This document shows positions 8,059 through 16,892 of a DNA stretch of 64,000 bases, piece by piece. Position 1 is the first letter of the stretch. Every line of letters starts with the position of its first letter. The stretch comes from Flavobacterium ajazii. GTDB lineage: Bacteria; Bacteroidota; Bacteroidia; Flavobacteriales; Flavobacteriaceae. Both the position numbers and the translations under genes were made by a program. The stretch covers positions 186,001-250,000 of the forward strand of contig NZ_JAAEHL010000001.1 of the NCBI RefSeq assembly GCF_010614725.1. The letters run 5' to 3'. Below the pieces are notes generated by a model. It was given only the letters and a program-made list of their open reading frames with translations, did no database searches and was not told where the DNA came from.

Positions 8059-10644
8059 ATGTATACGTTGCCTAAAATAGAACGTTTCAATCAGGACGTT
8101 CTCTCAAAATACCATATTTATAATAGTGTTTTTATAACACTGCCTTTCGATTCTATTGATAATACAGGGGTTTTACTTCCTTTATTTACAGAGACATGCG
8201 AAACGGGGTTTAAAAAACAGGAAACTCCGAAAGAAATTTTTGACTTTTTCTCAAATAAATTTTTAAATAACTCTTCTGAAGAAGAAAAAATCGACCTAAT
8301 GTTTCGATTTATTCAGTATATCGAACGTCAGATTGTATTATTTGATGCTATCGAAGATGCAGCTTTCCCAGTTGTCAACAACATGGAAGGTCGTGGTTCG
8401 TTACGTGATATCAAAGAAAAATCGGATGCAAAAGAGAAAGATGAAGAGTTAATAGATTTTCTTGAAAACTTTAATGTGAGAACTGTTCTGACAGCACACC
8501 CGACTCAGTTCTATCCAGGACCGGTTCTTGGGATTATAAACGATTTGACTGAAGCAATAAGACAGAATGATTTATTGAAAATCAAGCAATTGCTTGCTCA
8601 GTTAGGGAAAACTCCTTTTATACAAAAAGAAAAGCCAAACCCGTATGATGAAGCGGTAAGTTTAATTTGGTATCTGGAAAATGTGTTTTATGAAACGGCA
8701 GGTGAAATTGTTCATTATTTGCAAAAAAATATTCTTGAGGGTGATGCAATTCAGAATCAATTGATAAAACTTGGTTTCTGGCCAGGTGGTGACCGAGACG
8801 GAAATCCTTTTGTAACAACCGATATTACATTGAAAGTTGCAGAACGTTTACGTACTTCAATCTTAAAATGCTATTATGTTGAAATGAGAAATCTGAAAAG
8901 AAAGCTAACTTTTTCAGATGTAGATACTTTGGTGGCAGAACTTGAATATAAACTTTATAGATCTGTTTTTTATTCTAAGGGCGAAATTTACATTACTTTA
9001 GAAGAATTGTTGACACAATTAAACAAAATCAGGGCAATAATAATTGAAAAACATCAGTCTTTATATTTAGATGAATTAGAAGCACTGCTTGTAAAAATTA
9101 ATTTATTTGGTTTTCATTTTGCTACATTAGATATTCGTCAAAACAGTAAAATACATAATGCTGTTTTTCATGATGTAGTAAATTATTATTTAAAAACAGG
9201 TTCAGGTATATTCCCGGAAAATTATTTTGATTTGTCCGAAGATGAAAAATTAGTGATTTTATCTAAAGTAAAAGGGGATTTGAATCCGGCTGATTTTGAT
9301 AGCGATATTACAAGACTGACTTTAGAATCGGTTCAGGCTATTAAAACGATTCAGGAAAATAACGGAGAATTTGGTGCTAACCGTTACATCATTAGTAACA
9401 ATGAAAGTGCATTGAACGTTATGGAGACTTTTGCAATGATTCGTTTGAATAATTGGGAAAACCCTAGTGTAGATATTATACCACTTTTTGAATCAGTTGA
9501 TGATTTGCAGAATGCGCATTCGATAATGGAGCAGTTGTATACCAATCCTGAATATGCAGCGCATTTAAAATCACGTGATAATAAACAAACTATCATGCTT
9601 GGTTTTTCTGACGGAACAAAGGACGGTGGTTACCTGATGGCAAACTGGAGTATTTATCAGGCAAAAATTTCATTAACTGAAATTTCAAGAAAATACGGAA
9701 TTAAGGCTATTTTCTTTGATGGACGTGGAGGTCCTCCAGCGCGTGGCGGTGGAAAAACACATAAATTCTATGCATCATTAGGGCCTAAAATTGAGAATAA
9801 CGAAATTCAGATTACAGTTCAGGGACAAACCATAAGTTCTAATTTCGGAACTTTGGATTCCTGCCGTTACAATATCGAAAACTTATTAAGTGCCGGTGTT
9901 ACAAATCAGGTTTTTGGTAAAGAAAAAAATGAACTGAGTGCAGAAGAAACTGAAATTTTGACGCAATTGGCAAATTTAGGTTACGATAAGTATTTGAGTT
10001 TTAAAAACCACCCTAAATTTATTCCGTATTTGGAGAAGATGAGTACATTGAAATATTACTCTAAAACCAATATTGGAAGCCGTCCGTCAAAAAGAAGTAA
10101 ATCTGAGCAATTGGATTTTGCCGATTTAAGAGCGATTCCTTTTGTAGGTTCATGGAGTCAGTTGAAACAGAATGTGCCAGGATTTTTTGGAGTTGGATCG
10201 GCTTTAAAACATTTTGAAGAAACAAACCAATGGGAAAAAGTGAGTGATCTGTATCATAATTCATTATTCTTTAAAACACTTTTAGAGAATAGTATGATGT
10301 CCTTGGCAAAATCATTTCTACCATTAACAGCATATATGAGAAAAGATCCTGAGTTTGGTGAATTCTGGCAAATCATTTATGACGAGTTTTTAGAAACAGA
10401 ACGTCTTTTACTTAAAATTGCGGGTCATAAAACATTGATGGAAAATTATCCTGACGGTAAAGCTTCAATTCAGATTAGAGAACGTATTGTGTTGCCATTG
10501 TTGACTATACAGCAATATGCTTTATTAAGAATTAATGAACTGAATAAAGAAAATGAAAAAAATGAGAATTTGATTAAGGTATACGAAAAAATTGTAACCC
10601 GTTCTCTTTTTGGAAACACAAATGCAAGTAGAAACTCTGCCTAA
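8059..10644 (+). CDS. ppc: Phosphoenolpyruvate carboxylase
   Basis: Makes oxaloacetate from PEP and bicarbonate in the cytosol to refill the TCA cycle. The 861-residue protein has all family landmarks: LTAHPTQ with the catalytic His (about residue 151), FWPGGDRDGNPFVT, GFSDGTKDGGY, and FFDGRGGPPARGGG, the PEP/bicarbonate loop. It ends in GNTNASRNSA instead of the canonical terminal QNTG; I believe this is common in Bacteroidota but it is worth noting because the C-terminus takes part in allosteric control elsewhere. A DinB gene follows after only 11 nt, so both are likely co-transcribed. Confidence 0.97.
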   Translation: MYTLPKIERFNQDVLSKYHIYNSVFITLPFDSIDNTGVLLPLFTETCETGFKKQETPKEIFDFFSNKFLNNSSEEEKIDLMFRFIQYIERQIVLFDAIEDAAFPVVNNMEGRGSLRDIKEKSDAKEKDEELIDFLENFNVRTVLTAHPTQFYPGPVLGIINDLTEAIRQNDLLKIKQLLAQLGKTPFIQKEKPNPYDEAVSLIWYLENVFYETAGEIVHYLQKNILEGDAIQNQLIKLGFWPGGDRDGNPFVTTDITLKVAERLRTSILKCYYVEMRNLKRKLTFSDVDTLVAELEYKLYRSVFYSKGEIYITLEELLTQLNKIRAIIIEKHQSLYLDELEALLVKINLFGFHFATLDIRQNSKIHNAVFHDVVNYYLKTGSGIFPENYFDLSEDEKLVILSKVKGDLNPADFDSDITRLTLESVQAIKTIQENNGEFGANRYIISNNESALNVMETFAMIRLNNWENPSVDIIPLFESVDDLQNAHSIMEQLYTNPEYAAHLKSRDNKQTIMLGFSDGTKDGGYLMANWSIYQAKISLTEISRKYGIKAIFFDGRGGPPARGGGKTHKFYASLGPKIENNEIQITVQGQTISSNFGTLDSCRYNIENLLSAGVTNQVFGKEKNELSAEETEILTQLANLGYDKYLSFKNHPKFIPYLEKMSTLKYYSKTNIGSRPSKRSKSEQLDFADLRAIPFVGSWSQLKQNVPGFFGVGSALKHFEETNQWEKVSDLYHNSLFFKTLLENSMMSLAKSFLPLTAYMRKDPEFGEFWQIIYDEFLETERLLLKIAGHKTLMENYPDGKASIQIRERIVLPLLTIQQYALLRINELNKENEKNENLIKVYEKIVTRSLFGNTNASRNSA

Positions 10645-10655
10645 ATTTATTTATT

Positions 10656-11171
10656 ATGTTAGCTTCAGATTTATCAACAAATGAATATTCTGTTTTTAAT
10701 GCAACTTATATAAAAGCCGCTAATAATAAAACACTATTAGATGGTTTAATTGAAGGCTTGCCTCAGTTGGTAGATTTTGTAAAAAATGTACCGGCTGAAA
10801 AATTAGAGTATCGTTATGCGAAAGGAAAATGGACAATAAAGGATATTGTTCTGCATATGATAGATACAGAGCGTATTTTTGCTTATCGTGCTTTAAGAAT
10901 CAGCAGGGGAGACAAAACTCCTTTGCCTGGTTTTGAAGAAAACGATTATGTACCTTTTGCATTTGCTAATTCACGTTCTATAGAAAGTCTGTTGGCTGAA
11001 TATGAAAATGCAAGAAAAGCAACGATTAGTTTTTTTGAGAGTCTAAATGAAGAGCAGCTTTTGTTTATGGGGACAGCTTCAAATACAGCTATTTCAGTAA
11101 GAGCAATTGGGTTTATTATTACAGGCCATCAAAATCATCATATAAGAGTGGTTTCAGAAAGGTATCTGTGA
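10656..11171 (+). CDS. DinB-like four-helix metalloprotein
   Basis: A 171-residue member of the DinB/YfiT superfamily: four-helix bundle with the expected metal-site histidines in VLHMIDTERIFAYRAL and GHQNHHIRV near the C-terminus, and the KWTIKDIVLHM segment typical of the group. Family members are metal-dependent hydrolases or bacillithiol/mycothiol S-transferases. The gene sits 11 nt behind ppc, but no functional link to PEP carboxylase is known to me, so the substrate stays open. Confidence 0.88.
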   Translation: MLASDLSTNEYSVFNATYIKAANNKTLLDGLIEGLPQLVDFVKNVPAEKLEYRYAKGKWTIKDIVLHMIDTERIFAYRALRISRGDKTPLPGFEENDYVPFAFANSRSIESLLAEYENARKATISFFESLNEEQLLFMGTASNTAISVRAIGFIITGHQNHHIRVVSERYL

Positions 11172-11312
11172 TTAATCTAAAGCTCGTTTTGTTACATATG
11201 CGCGATAACCAATAATTGCCATTTGCCATTTTTTTGCTTTTGCTATATCCAGACCTTGTTTGGTAAAACTTGGCAGAAGGAGTTTGTTTATTTTGGCTAA
11301 GATTTTAAACAT
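11172..11312 (-). CDS. 46-residue conserved-looking basic microprotein
   Basis: Reading the minus strand from the ATG at 11312 to TAA at 11172 gives a 46-residue basic protein beginning MFKILAKINKLLLPSF and ending GYRAYVTKRALD. I recall very similar short proteins in many Flavobacterium genomes, sometimes labelled as SsrA-binding protein; that label seems unjustified because the protein is far too short for SmpB (about 150 residues) and lacks its fold. The first half is an amphipathic helix with IAKAKKWQMAIIGY in the second. It converges on the DinB gene (stop codons adjacent). Function unknown. Confidence 0.65.
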   Translation of the reverse strand: MFKILAKINKLLLPSFTKQGLDIAKAKKWQMAIIGYRAYVTKRALD

Positions 11313-11336
11313 AAGAATGAATTTTTCTCAAAGATA

Positions 11337-11371
11337 AAAAAAAGACTTTGCTTAATGGCAAAGTCTTTTTT
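11337..11371. terminator. Bidirectional terminator
   Basis: Stem AAAAGACTTTGC / GCAAAGTCTTTT around TTAATG, with A-run before and T-run after. It lies 12 nt beyond the stop of the second M56 gene and ends the minus-strand BlaI/M56 operon. Confidence 0.9.
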
Positions 11372-11383
11372 GTGTTTTAAGGT

Positions 11384-13096
11384 TTAAGATTTTTTACTTT
11401 CTTTCTCCATCTTTTTTAGTTCCTTTTCATGTAATTTCATGTTTTTCTCATACTCCTTCATACTTTTTTCGTATTTTTTCATGTGAATTTCATACTGTTT
11501 CATGTCCTTACCGTATTTTTCTTCTATATACTGAGTATATTTTTCCATGTCAGCATCAAATTTTTCCATGGCGATGTCGTATTTCTCCATTTCTTTATCA
11601 AAAATTGCTGCTCTTTTTTCCATGATTTCTTCAACTTGTTTTTCATAAGCAGACATATCCGGTTCAAAAGCACTCATTTTTCTCTCAAATTCAGCCATTT
11701 CTTTTTCAAAATTTTTCATAGCAGTTTTTTCTTTTGGATTTAAAGGAGGAACGGGAGGTTTTGGCATTTTTGACATATCTATTTCAGGAGCCTGCGGCAT
11801 AGGGCCATTAGGAAAAACAGGTGGAGTTGGAGGAGTTGGAGGTGTAACATGAGAATCTTGTGAATCTCTTACATTGATCATACGGGCTTCCATAACCATA
11901 GGATTGCTTATTTTATCATCAGTGACAAGGCTTATTTTTTTAGTACCATTAGCGTCAGCAGAAATTACAATTCCGCAGCTTTTTATTACATTTTTACCTT
12001 CAATCTCAATAGTTTGGTCTCTTCCTGTGCCTTTCTCAATATCAACTTTAATGGCTGTCAATTGATTGTTTGAGTTTCTTTTTACTTTAGAAATTGCAAT
12101 ATCGACATTATGATTTTGTTTCAATTTATCTTTAATTTCTTTTAGTTCTTCATCTGTTGTTGTGTTTTTAATTTTGTAAACATCAACAGAAGCCGGTGGT
12201 TCAGAAATTTCCTGAATTTCTTTTTTCTCTTGTGCAATAATTTTAATTTGAAATAAAAATACAAATGCTACAAGGGCGGGAAGAACGACATAATACTTCC
12301 ATGAATTCCTTCTTTTTGATTGATTTTTGTTTAACATGACAATTCGTTTTTTGATTAATGATTGATAAAAATGATTGGTGATGGCAACACAGCTTTCGTG
12401 CGTTGTTATTTTTAAAAGCGTGTATTGATACGCTTTTTTGTCTGATATTTTTTTAGAAGCTACACTGTCCGCAATGAATTCCAGATTTTGTAATATGGCT
12501 TTTTTATAAAGCCAAATAATTGGATTGAACCAAAACAAGACGCAAAATACTCTTGAAATTATTACATCAATAGTGTGGTTTTGATCACTGTGAACTTTTT
12601 CATGTTCTATAATACTTTCTAATTCTGATGAAGTATACATTGATGAGTTGTATACGATGTAATCAAAATAAGAAAAAGGCGCAATGTTTTCTTTTACATC
12701 AATGAATTTAAAATCAGCCTGCTGTTTGATTTTTTTTCCTTTTAAAACCGAATTCAAATTGTAAAAGTCTGCTATAAATTTTATTATGAGTGCAAGGAAT
12801 CCAATACTATAAATGGCAATTGCAACATAATTCCAATTAATTTCAAATGTTTCTTCCTGAATGTTTTGTGCCACAAAAGCTGTGGAATAATTCATAGTTG
12901 GCATTGGAATAGGATCAATCCATACAATTTTAGTATACACCCAAAAAGGCAGTAAAACAGAAGTTGCCAATCCGGCAAGTAAAAACCAGCGATTACTGTT
13001 GAAAAATGTTTCTTTGCGTAGTAAAAAATAATAGGCACAATAAAACAATACAATCAACCCGGATGATTTTGCGATATAGATAAAAAGTGTTTCCAT
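11384..13096 (-). CDS. BlaR1/MecR1-like M56 sensor peptidase with Pro-rich linker and long heptad tail (copy B)
   Basis: Membrane zinc peptidase of family M56. The N-terminal 270 residues carry hydrophobic segments and the HEKVH zinc motif (residues 165-169) with NLEFIAD downstream; one further transmembrane helix follows near residue 275 (YYVVLPALVAFVFLFQI). Instead of a penicillin-binding domain the periplasmic part has a small domain shared with copy A, a Pro-rich linker (PPTPPTPP), and about 130 residues of Met/Tyr-Glu-Lys heptads (MEKYDIA, MEKFDAD, MKKYEKS). I start at 13096 and not 13126: the paralogue begins with the same MEALYIY/METLFIY segment and both then sit exactly 7 nt behind their BlaI gene. 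Confidence 0.88.
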   Translation of the reverse strand: METLFIYIAKSSGLIVLFYCAYYFLLRKETFFNSNRWFLLAGLATSVLLPFWVYTKIVWIDPIPMPTMNYSTAFVAQNIQEETFEINWNYVAIAIYSIGFLALIIKFIADFYNLNSVLKGKKIKQQADFKFIDVKENIAPFSYFDYIVYNSSMYTSSELESIIEHEKVHSDQNHTIDVIISRVFCVLFWFNPIIWLYKKAILQNLEFIADSVASKKISDKKAYQYTLLKITTHESCVAITNHFYQSLIKKRIVMLNKNQSKRRNSWKYYVVLPALVAFVFLFQIKIIAQEKKEIQEISEPPASVDVYKIKNTTTDEELKEIKDKLKQNHNVDIAISKVKRNSNNQLTAIKVDIEKGTGRDQTIEIEGKNVIKSCGIVISADANGTKKISLVTDDKISNPMVMEARMINVRDSQDSHVTPPTPPTPPVFPNGPMPQAPEIDMSKMPKPPVPPLNPKEKTAMKNFEKEMAEFERKMSAFEPDMSAYEKQVEEIMEKRAAIFDKEMEKYDIAMEKFDADMEKYTQYIEEKYGKDMKQYEIHMKKYEKSMKEYEKNMKLHEKELKKMEKESKKS

Positions 13097-13103
13097 AAGC
13101 GAA

Positions 13104-13469
13104 TTATTTTTCTTCTTGATTTTCAATCATAGCCAAGATCTCACGTAATTCGGCAGCAGAGATTTTTTCTTCTTTAGCGAAAAATGAAACCATACTTTTG
13201 TAAGAACTATTGAAGTAATTATCAATTGCAGTGCTCATAAAGCTTTTTCTGTAATCCTCAATGCTTACAACCGGATAATATTGATGTGTATTGCCAAAGG
13301 CATTGTGACTTACATACCCTTTTTCCTCTAAATTACGAATAATTGTTGAAAGTGTGTTGTAATGTGGTTGATCTTCAGTGATTTCTGCTTGAACTTCTTT
13401 TACAAAAGCTTTTTTTAGCTTCCATAAAATATGCATTATTTCTTCTTCTTTGTTGGTTAACTTTTGCAT
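13104..13469 (-). CDS. BlaI/MecI-type repressor (copy B)
   Basis: A 121-residue winged-helix repressor of the BlaI/MecI/CopY family: LTNKEEEIMHILWKLKKAFVKEV, then HYNTLSTIIRNLEEKGYVSH as recognition helix and wing. In BlaR/MecR systems the M56 peptidase cuts or triggers cleavage of this repressor. It differs from copy A (15354-15722) at only about six residues although the DNA differs at many third positions, so the duplication is old and both proteins are kept under selection. It lies 7 nt upstream of M56 copy B and 32 nt downstream of M56 copy A, in one operon. Confidence 0.93.
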   Translation of the reverse strand: MQKLTNKEEEIMHILWKLKKAFVKEVQAEITEDQPHYNTLSTIIRNLEEKGYVSHNAFGNTHQYYPVVSIEDYRKSFMSTAIDNYFNSSYKSMVSFFAKEEKISAAELREILAMIENQEEK

Positions 13470-13501
13470 GACCTGAATAGTGATTTTAAATATATTTGAA
13501 A

Positions 13502-15346
13502 TTATTTTTTGGTAGTTATTTCAATTACGCCATTTTTTCCTTTGTTACCATATTTAGTTGTAGATGTCGGCTCTTTCAAAACATTTATTTGTTCAATATT
13601 TTGTGGATCTAAATCATTCGCAGTCTTATTCGTAATTTTTCCGTCTATCACAATTAATATTTTTTTTATATCAACTTTTTGATTTTCTGCAACAATTGAT
13701 AAAACATTTTCAGAGTTTTTATGTCCTGTTACTTTCCAGTTGTTGTTTTGTTTGATTTCAGTTTCTTTCTCAGTTTTTTGCTGTGGTTCTTCTGTTTTAT
13801 CTTTAGTAATGATTTCAATAACACCATTACTTCCTAAATCTCCATATTTTGCTGTGGCATCTGATCCTTTCAAAACATTTATGCTGTTAATTTTGTTTGG
13901 ATCTATGTCTTTAATGTCCAAATCGGGACTTGAAACATCGCCATTAATTATGATTAATGGTTTAGTATCATTTTTAGTTACAACTCTTATAATGTTTCCG
14001 TCTTTGTTTATAGAAGTATTTGTGCTAACATTTGTATGAATGTCTGTATCAGTATTAGAATTAGTTTTAGCATCATTATTTATATTAGAAATTTGAGTGT
14101 CTTTAATTCTTATTTGAATGTTTTTATCCTCTGTTTTATAGCCTGTTGTAATAGGCTCGGAGTCGGTTAAATTAAATGAGATTGTTCCGTTTTTTTCTTT
14201 AATAACAATGATTCCGATTTTTTCAATCCCTTTATTAGATATTATTTTTTTAGTTTTATTAACTCCATTTTCGTTTTTTAGATTGATATTAATAGAGGTA
14301 ATTTCGTTTTTGGAATTTCTTTCTAATTCAGAGATGTTGGCTGAAATATTAAATTCATCTTTTAGTGCTTTTGTCTTTTTGTCGAGTTCATCATTGGTAG
14401 TGTTTTTATTTATGGTAAATACATCCATCGATTCAACCTTGTCCGGATTTATATTTTCGATATTTTTTGGTCCCTTTTCTTGTGCGACTATTTCAACCTG
14501 AAATAAAAGCATAAAAGCTGTAAGTGCAGGAAGAATGACATAATACTTCCATAAATTCCTTTTTTTTGATTGATTTTTGTTTAACATGACGATTCGTTTT
14601 TTGATTAATGATTGATAAAAATGATTGGTGATGGCAACACAGCTTTCGTGTGTTGTTATTTTTAAAAGTGTATACTGATACGCTTTTTTGTCTGAAATTT
14701 TTCTGGAAGCTTCTTTATCAGCAATAAATTCAAGGTTTTGAACAATTACTTTTTTATAAAGCCATATAATTGGATTGAACCAAAACAGGAGGCAAAATAT
14801 CTGGGAAATTAATACATCTGCAGAATGGTTTTGGTCACTGTGTACTTTTTCATGTTCAATAATATTTTCTAACTCAGAAGTTGTATACATTGATGAGTTG
14901 TATACTATATATTTAAAGTAAGAAAACGGTGCAATTTTTTCAGTTGTGTCAATTAATTTGTAATCAGCCTGTTTTTGAATTTTTTTGCTTTTTAAAACGG
15001 AATTCAAATGATAAAAATCCTTTACCAGTTTGATAAGAAATATTAAAAAGCCGATACAGTAAAGAGAAAGAATGATGTAATTCCAATTTATTTCAAAGTT
15101 TTTTTTCGAAGGTGTCTGACTTAAATAAACTTCAGGAAAATTTAAATCTGTCGCCGGAACAGGATCTATCCATACAATTTTAGTATAAACAAGAAAAGGG
15201 AGCAGGGCAGAAGTAATTAAACCAGTCAACAAAAAATATCTGTTGTTGTTGAAAAAAGTTTCTTTGCGCAATAAAAAATAGTAAGCACAATAAAATAATA
15301 CAATTAAACCTGATGATTTTGCGACATATATATATAGTGCTTCCAT
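13502..15346 (-). CDS. BlaR1-like M56 sensor peptidase with TonB-plug-like repeats (copy A)
   Basis: A 614-residue paralogue of copy B with the same membrane part, HEKVH at 165-169 and a helix near residue 270. The periplasmic part differs: after a spacer rich in Asn and Thr it holds two repeats of the short plug motif seen in SusC-like TonB receptors, with cores INVLKGSDATAKYGDLG and INVLKEPTSTTKYGNKG, each ending GVIEI-TK. Such plug-like repeats on M56 proteins are known in Bacteroidota and may read out a TonB-system or cell-envelope signal; that is inference. It lies 7 nt downstream of BlaI copy A. Confidence 0.88.
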   Translation of the reverse strand: MEALYIYVAKSSGLIVLFYCAYYFLLRKETFFNNNRYFLLTGLITSALLPFLVYTKIVWIDPVPATDLNFPEVYLSQTPSKKNFEINWNYIILSLYCIGFLIFLIKLVKDFYHLNSVLKSKKIQKQADYKLIDTTEKIAPFSYFKYIVYNSSMYTTSELENIIEHEKVHSDQNHSADVLISQIFCLLFWFNPIIWLYKKVIVQNLEFIADKEASRKISDKKAYQYTLLKITTHESCVAITNHFYQSLIKKRIVMLNKNQSKKRNLWKYYVILPALTAFMLLFQVEIVAQEKGPKNIENINPDKVESMDVFTINKNTTNDELDKKTKALKDEFNISANISELERNSKNEITSININLKNENGVNKTKKIISNKGIEKIGIIVIKEKNGTISFNLTDSEPITTGYKTEDKNIQIRIKDTQISNINNDAKTNSNTDTDIHTNVSTNTSINKDGNIIRVVTKNDTKPLIIINGDVSSPDLDIKDIDPNKINSINVLKGSDATAKYGDLGSNGVIEIITKDKTEEPQQKTEKETEIKQNNNWKVTGHKNSENVLSIVAENQKVDIKKILIVIDGKITNKTANDLDPQNIEQINVLKEPTSTTKYGNKGKNGVIEITTKK

Positions 15347-15353
15347 GAATTAT

Positions 15354-15722
15354 TTATTTTTCTTCTTTTGGATTTTCGATCATAGCTAAGATTTCGCGTA
15401 GCTCTACAGCTGAAATTTTTTCTTCTTTTGCAAAAAATGAAACCATACTTTTATAAGAACTATTGAAATAATTATCAATGGCAGTACTCATAAATCCTTT
15501 TCTGTAATCTTCAATGCTTACAATTGGGTAGTATTGATGGGTGTTTCCAAAAGCATTGTGTCCAACATAACCTTTTTCTTCCAGATTGCGAATAATAGTA
15601 GAAAGTGTATTATAATGTGGTTGGTCTTCAGTTATTTCTGCCTGTACTTCTTTTACAAAAGCTTTTTTAAGCTTCCACAAAATGTGCATAATTTCTTCTT
15701 CTTTATTAGTTAACTTTTGCAT
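15354..15722 (-). CDS. BlaI/MecI-type repressor (copy A, first gene of operon)
   Basis: The 122-residue first gene of the minus-strand operon BlaI-M56-BlaI-M56, with the same HTH as copy B (HYNTLSTIIRNLEEKGYVGH). As in BlaI, dimerisation should use the C-terminal helices (ISAVELREILAMI). Upstream lies a 36-nt near-palindrome built from AACTA/TAGTT units, the likely operator, so the operon is probably autorepressed and released when an M56 sensor is activated. Nothing in the window is a beta-lactamase, so the signal need not be a beta-lactam. Confidence 0.94.
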   Translation of the reverse strand: MQKLTNKEEEIMHILWKLKKAFVKEVQAEITEDQPHYNTLSTIIRNLEEKGYVGHNAFGNTHQYYPIVSIEDYRKGFMSTAIDNYFNSSYKSMVSFFAKEEKISAVELREILAMIENPKEEK

Positions 15723-15748
15723 GTTTTTTAATTTTAAATCAAAAATAC

Positions 15749-15784
15749 AACTATTTTTTTAGTTTTACAACTAAAAAAATAGTT
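15749..15784. promoter_or_regulatory. Candidate BlaI operator (long inverted repeat)
   Basis: AACTATTTTTTTAGTT and its exact reverse complement AACTAAAAAAATAGTT separated by TTAC: 16-bp arms, 27 nt upstream of the BlaI-A start codon. TACAACTA occurs twice at 20-nt spacing (15746 and 15766), reminiscent of the TACA half-sites of BlaI/MecI operators. Further TGTAGTTTT/AGTAGTTTT units follow to about 15819. Confidence 0.6.
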
Positions 15785-15856
15785 ATTTAACTTGTTTTGT
15801 AGTTTTAAGTAGTTTTAAAATAAAGACAGTTTAAAAAAGAAACTATGAGTAACAAA

Positions 15857-15884
15857 AAAAGGCTACCAATTAAGGCAGCCTTTT
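15857..15884 (-). terminator. Terminator after the pectate-lyase-like gene
   Basis: AAAAGGCT...AGCCTTTT hairpin with the additional partial pairing GGCTACC/GGCAGCC; it lies about 20 nt beyond the stop codon of the lyase gene on the minus strand and separates it from the BlaI operator. Confidence 0.75.
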
Positions 15885-15906
15885 AAAGTATTTTATCGAA
15901 AAAATA

Positions 15907-16812
15907 TTAATACAGACGAGTAAATAATCCTTTTCCGTTTCCAGAACCTCCACTGCCGGTAATTGTGATATGCCCGGTATTTCCGTTTCCGTCATAACCC
16001 CAGGCCAGATTATTTGTAGCAGTATTATTGGTTACAGTATGAGCAACGTTTTGCCCTGCACTTCCTAGTTTAAATCCGTTTCCGTCTCCATTTGTACCAA
16101 AACCATTATTGCTTGCTGTACATCCTTTTATAGTTACAGTATATGGTTGTCCATATAAGTCCCAACCATCATCAGAGTTGTGATTAGCAGTACAGTTTTC
16201 AAACTTATTGTTTGCTCCGGCAGATAATTTACAGGCAAATCCATCAGCATTTTCACCTCCGTTAGCTGAGTCATAATTATCGTTTGATTTGCAGGAAAGA
16301 ACATAGTTGTCATGTCCTCCGTTATAAATTTGCAAACCAGAATCTCCGTTAGCCAAAGTACTTACATTATAAACATAATTGTAGCCACCAGTTTGGAAAA
16401 CCAAACCGCAGTCTTTTGCGTTTTTAATGGTCATATTGGTAATGTTCCAGTAGCTTCCGTTTACTTTTACACCCCAGCTGCCTGATGGCTGTCCTGAACA
16501 ATTTAAAACACCTCCTGTTAGATTTATTTTAGAACTGGAAGTACCGCTTTTTGCAAGTTCTAAAGTTTGCGTAAGATTTATGGTACCGCTAATTGTGATA
16601 ATATCTCCGGCTACTGCTGATGAAACTGCAGACCTTAAAGCAGCTTCAGTTGTAACGGTCGTACTTTTAGCAGTAAGAGAACTGCTGTTTGTTGGTGTAA
16701 CTTCCTGATTATCGATAGCAGTTTCGTTTTCTGTAACAGGTGTATCGCTGGTTTCACAGGCGGTAAGGGAAAGAATTGAACATAAAACAAGTAATTTAAA
16801 ATTTGTTTTCAT
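15907..16812 (-). CDS. PL9-like pectate lyase, right-handed beta-helix lipoprotein
   Basis: A 301-residue lipoprotein (lipobox SLTAC, Cys19), so surface or periplasm anchored. The body is a parallel beta-helix with N-rich coils. The run ENADGFACKL followed about 20 residues later by HNSDDGWDLYG matches the catalytic core of polysaccharide lyase family 9, where the Lys is the catalytic base and the Asp residues bind calcium. It is shorter than most PL9 enzymes (about 400) but ends cleanly in GKGLFTRLY. It is a single gene, with two LacI-type palindromes upstream, so control by a carbohydrate-responsive regulator is plausible. Activity on pectate is inferred. Confidence 0.82.
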   Translation of the reverse strand: MKTNFKLLVLCSILSLTACETSDTPVTENETAIDNQEVTPTNSSSLTAKSTTVTTEAALRSAVSSAVAGDIITISGTINLTQTLELAKSGTSSSKINLTGGVLNCSGQPSGSWGVKVNGSYWNITNMTIKNAKDCGLVFQTGGYNYVYNVSTLANGDSGLQIYNGGHDNYVLSCKSNDNYDSANGGENADGFACKLSAGANNKFENCTANHNSDDGWDLYGQPYTVTIKGCTASNNGFGTNGDGNGFKLGSAGQNVAHTVTNNTATNNLAWGYDGNGNTGHITITGSGGSGNGKGLFTRLY

Positions 16813-16857
16813 AATAATTTAAAGTTTGATAGTGGTTAATAAAGTTTTTTTGTATTC

Positions 16858-16867
16858 CAAGCGCTTG
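16858..16867. promoter_or_regulatory. LacI/GalR-type palindrome 1
   Basis: CAAGCGCTTG, perfect 10-bp palindrome with the central CG typical of LacI-family operators, 46 nt upstream of the lyase start codon. Confidence 0.45.
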
Positions 16868-16892
16868 AAATAAAATACTGATATTCAGTAAT

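Noticed and set aside
11483..11743. Plus-strand frame opposite the M56 copy B heptads
   Set aside because: A shadow of the repetitive coding DNA on the other strand; Phe/His-rich and without family features.
13097..13126. Longer N-terminus of M56 copy B overlapping BlaI copy B
   Set aside because: The paralogue starts at the equivalent of 13096 with identical spacing to its BlaI gene.
13104..15722. Beta-lactam resistance locus
   Set aside because: BlaI and M56 proteins are present, but there is no beta-lactamase or penicillin-binding sensor domain.
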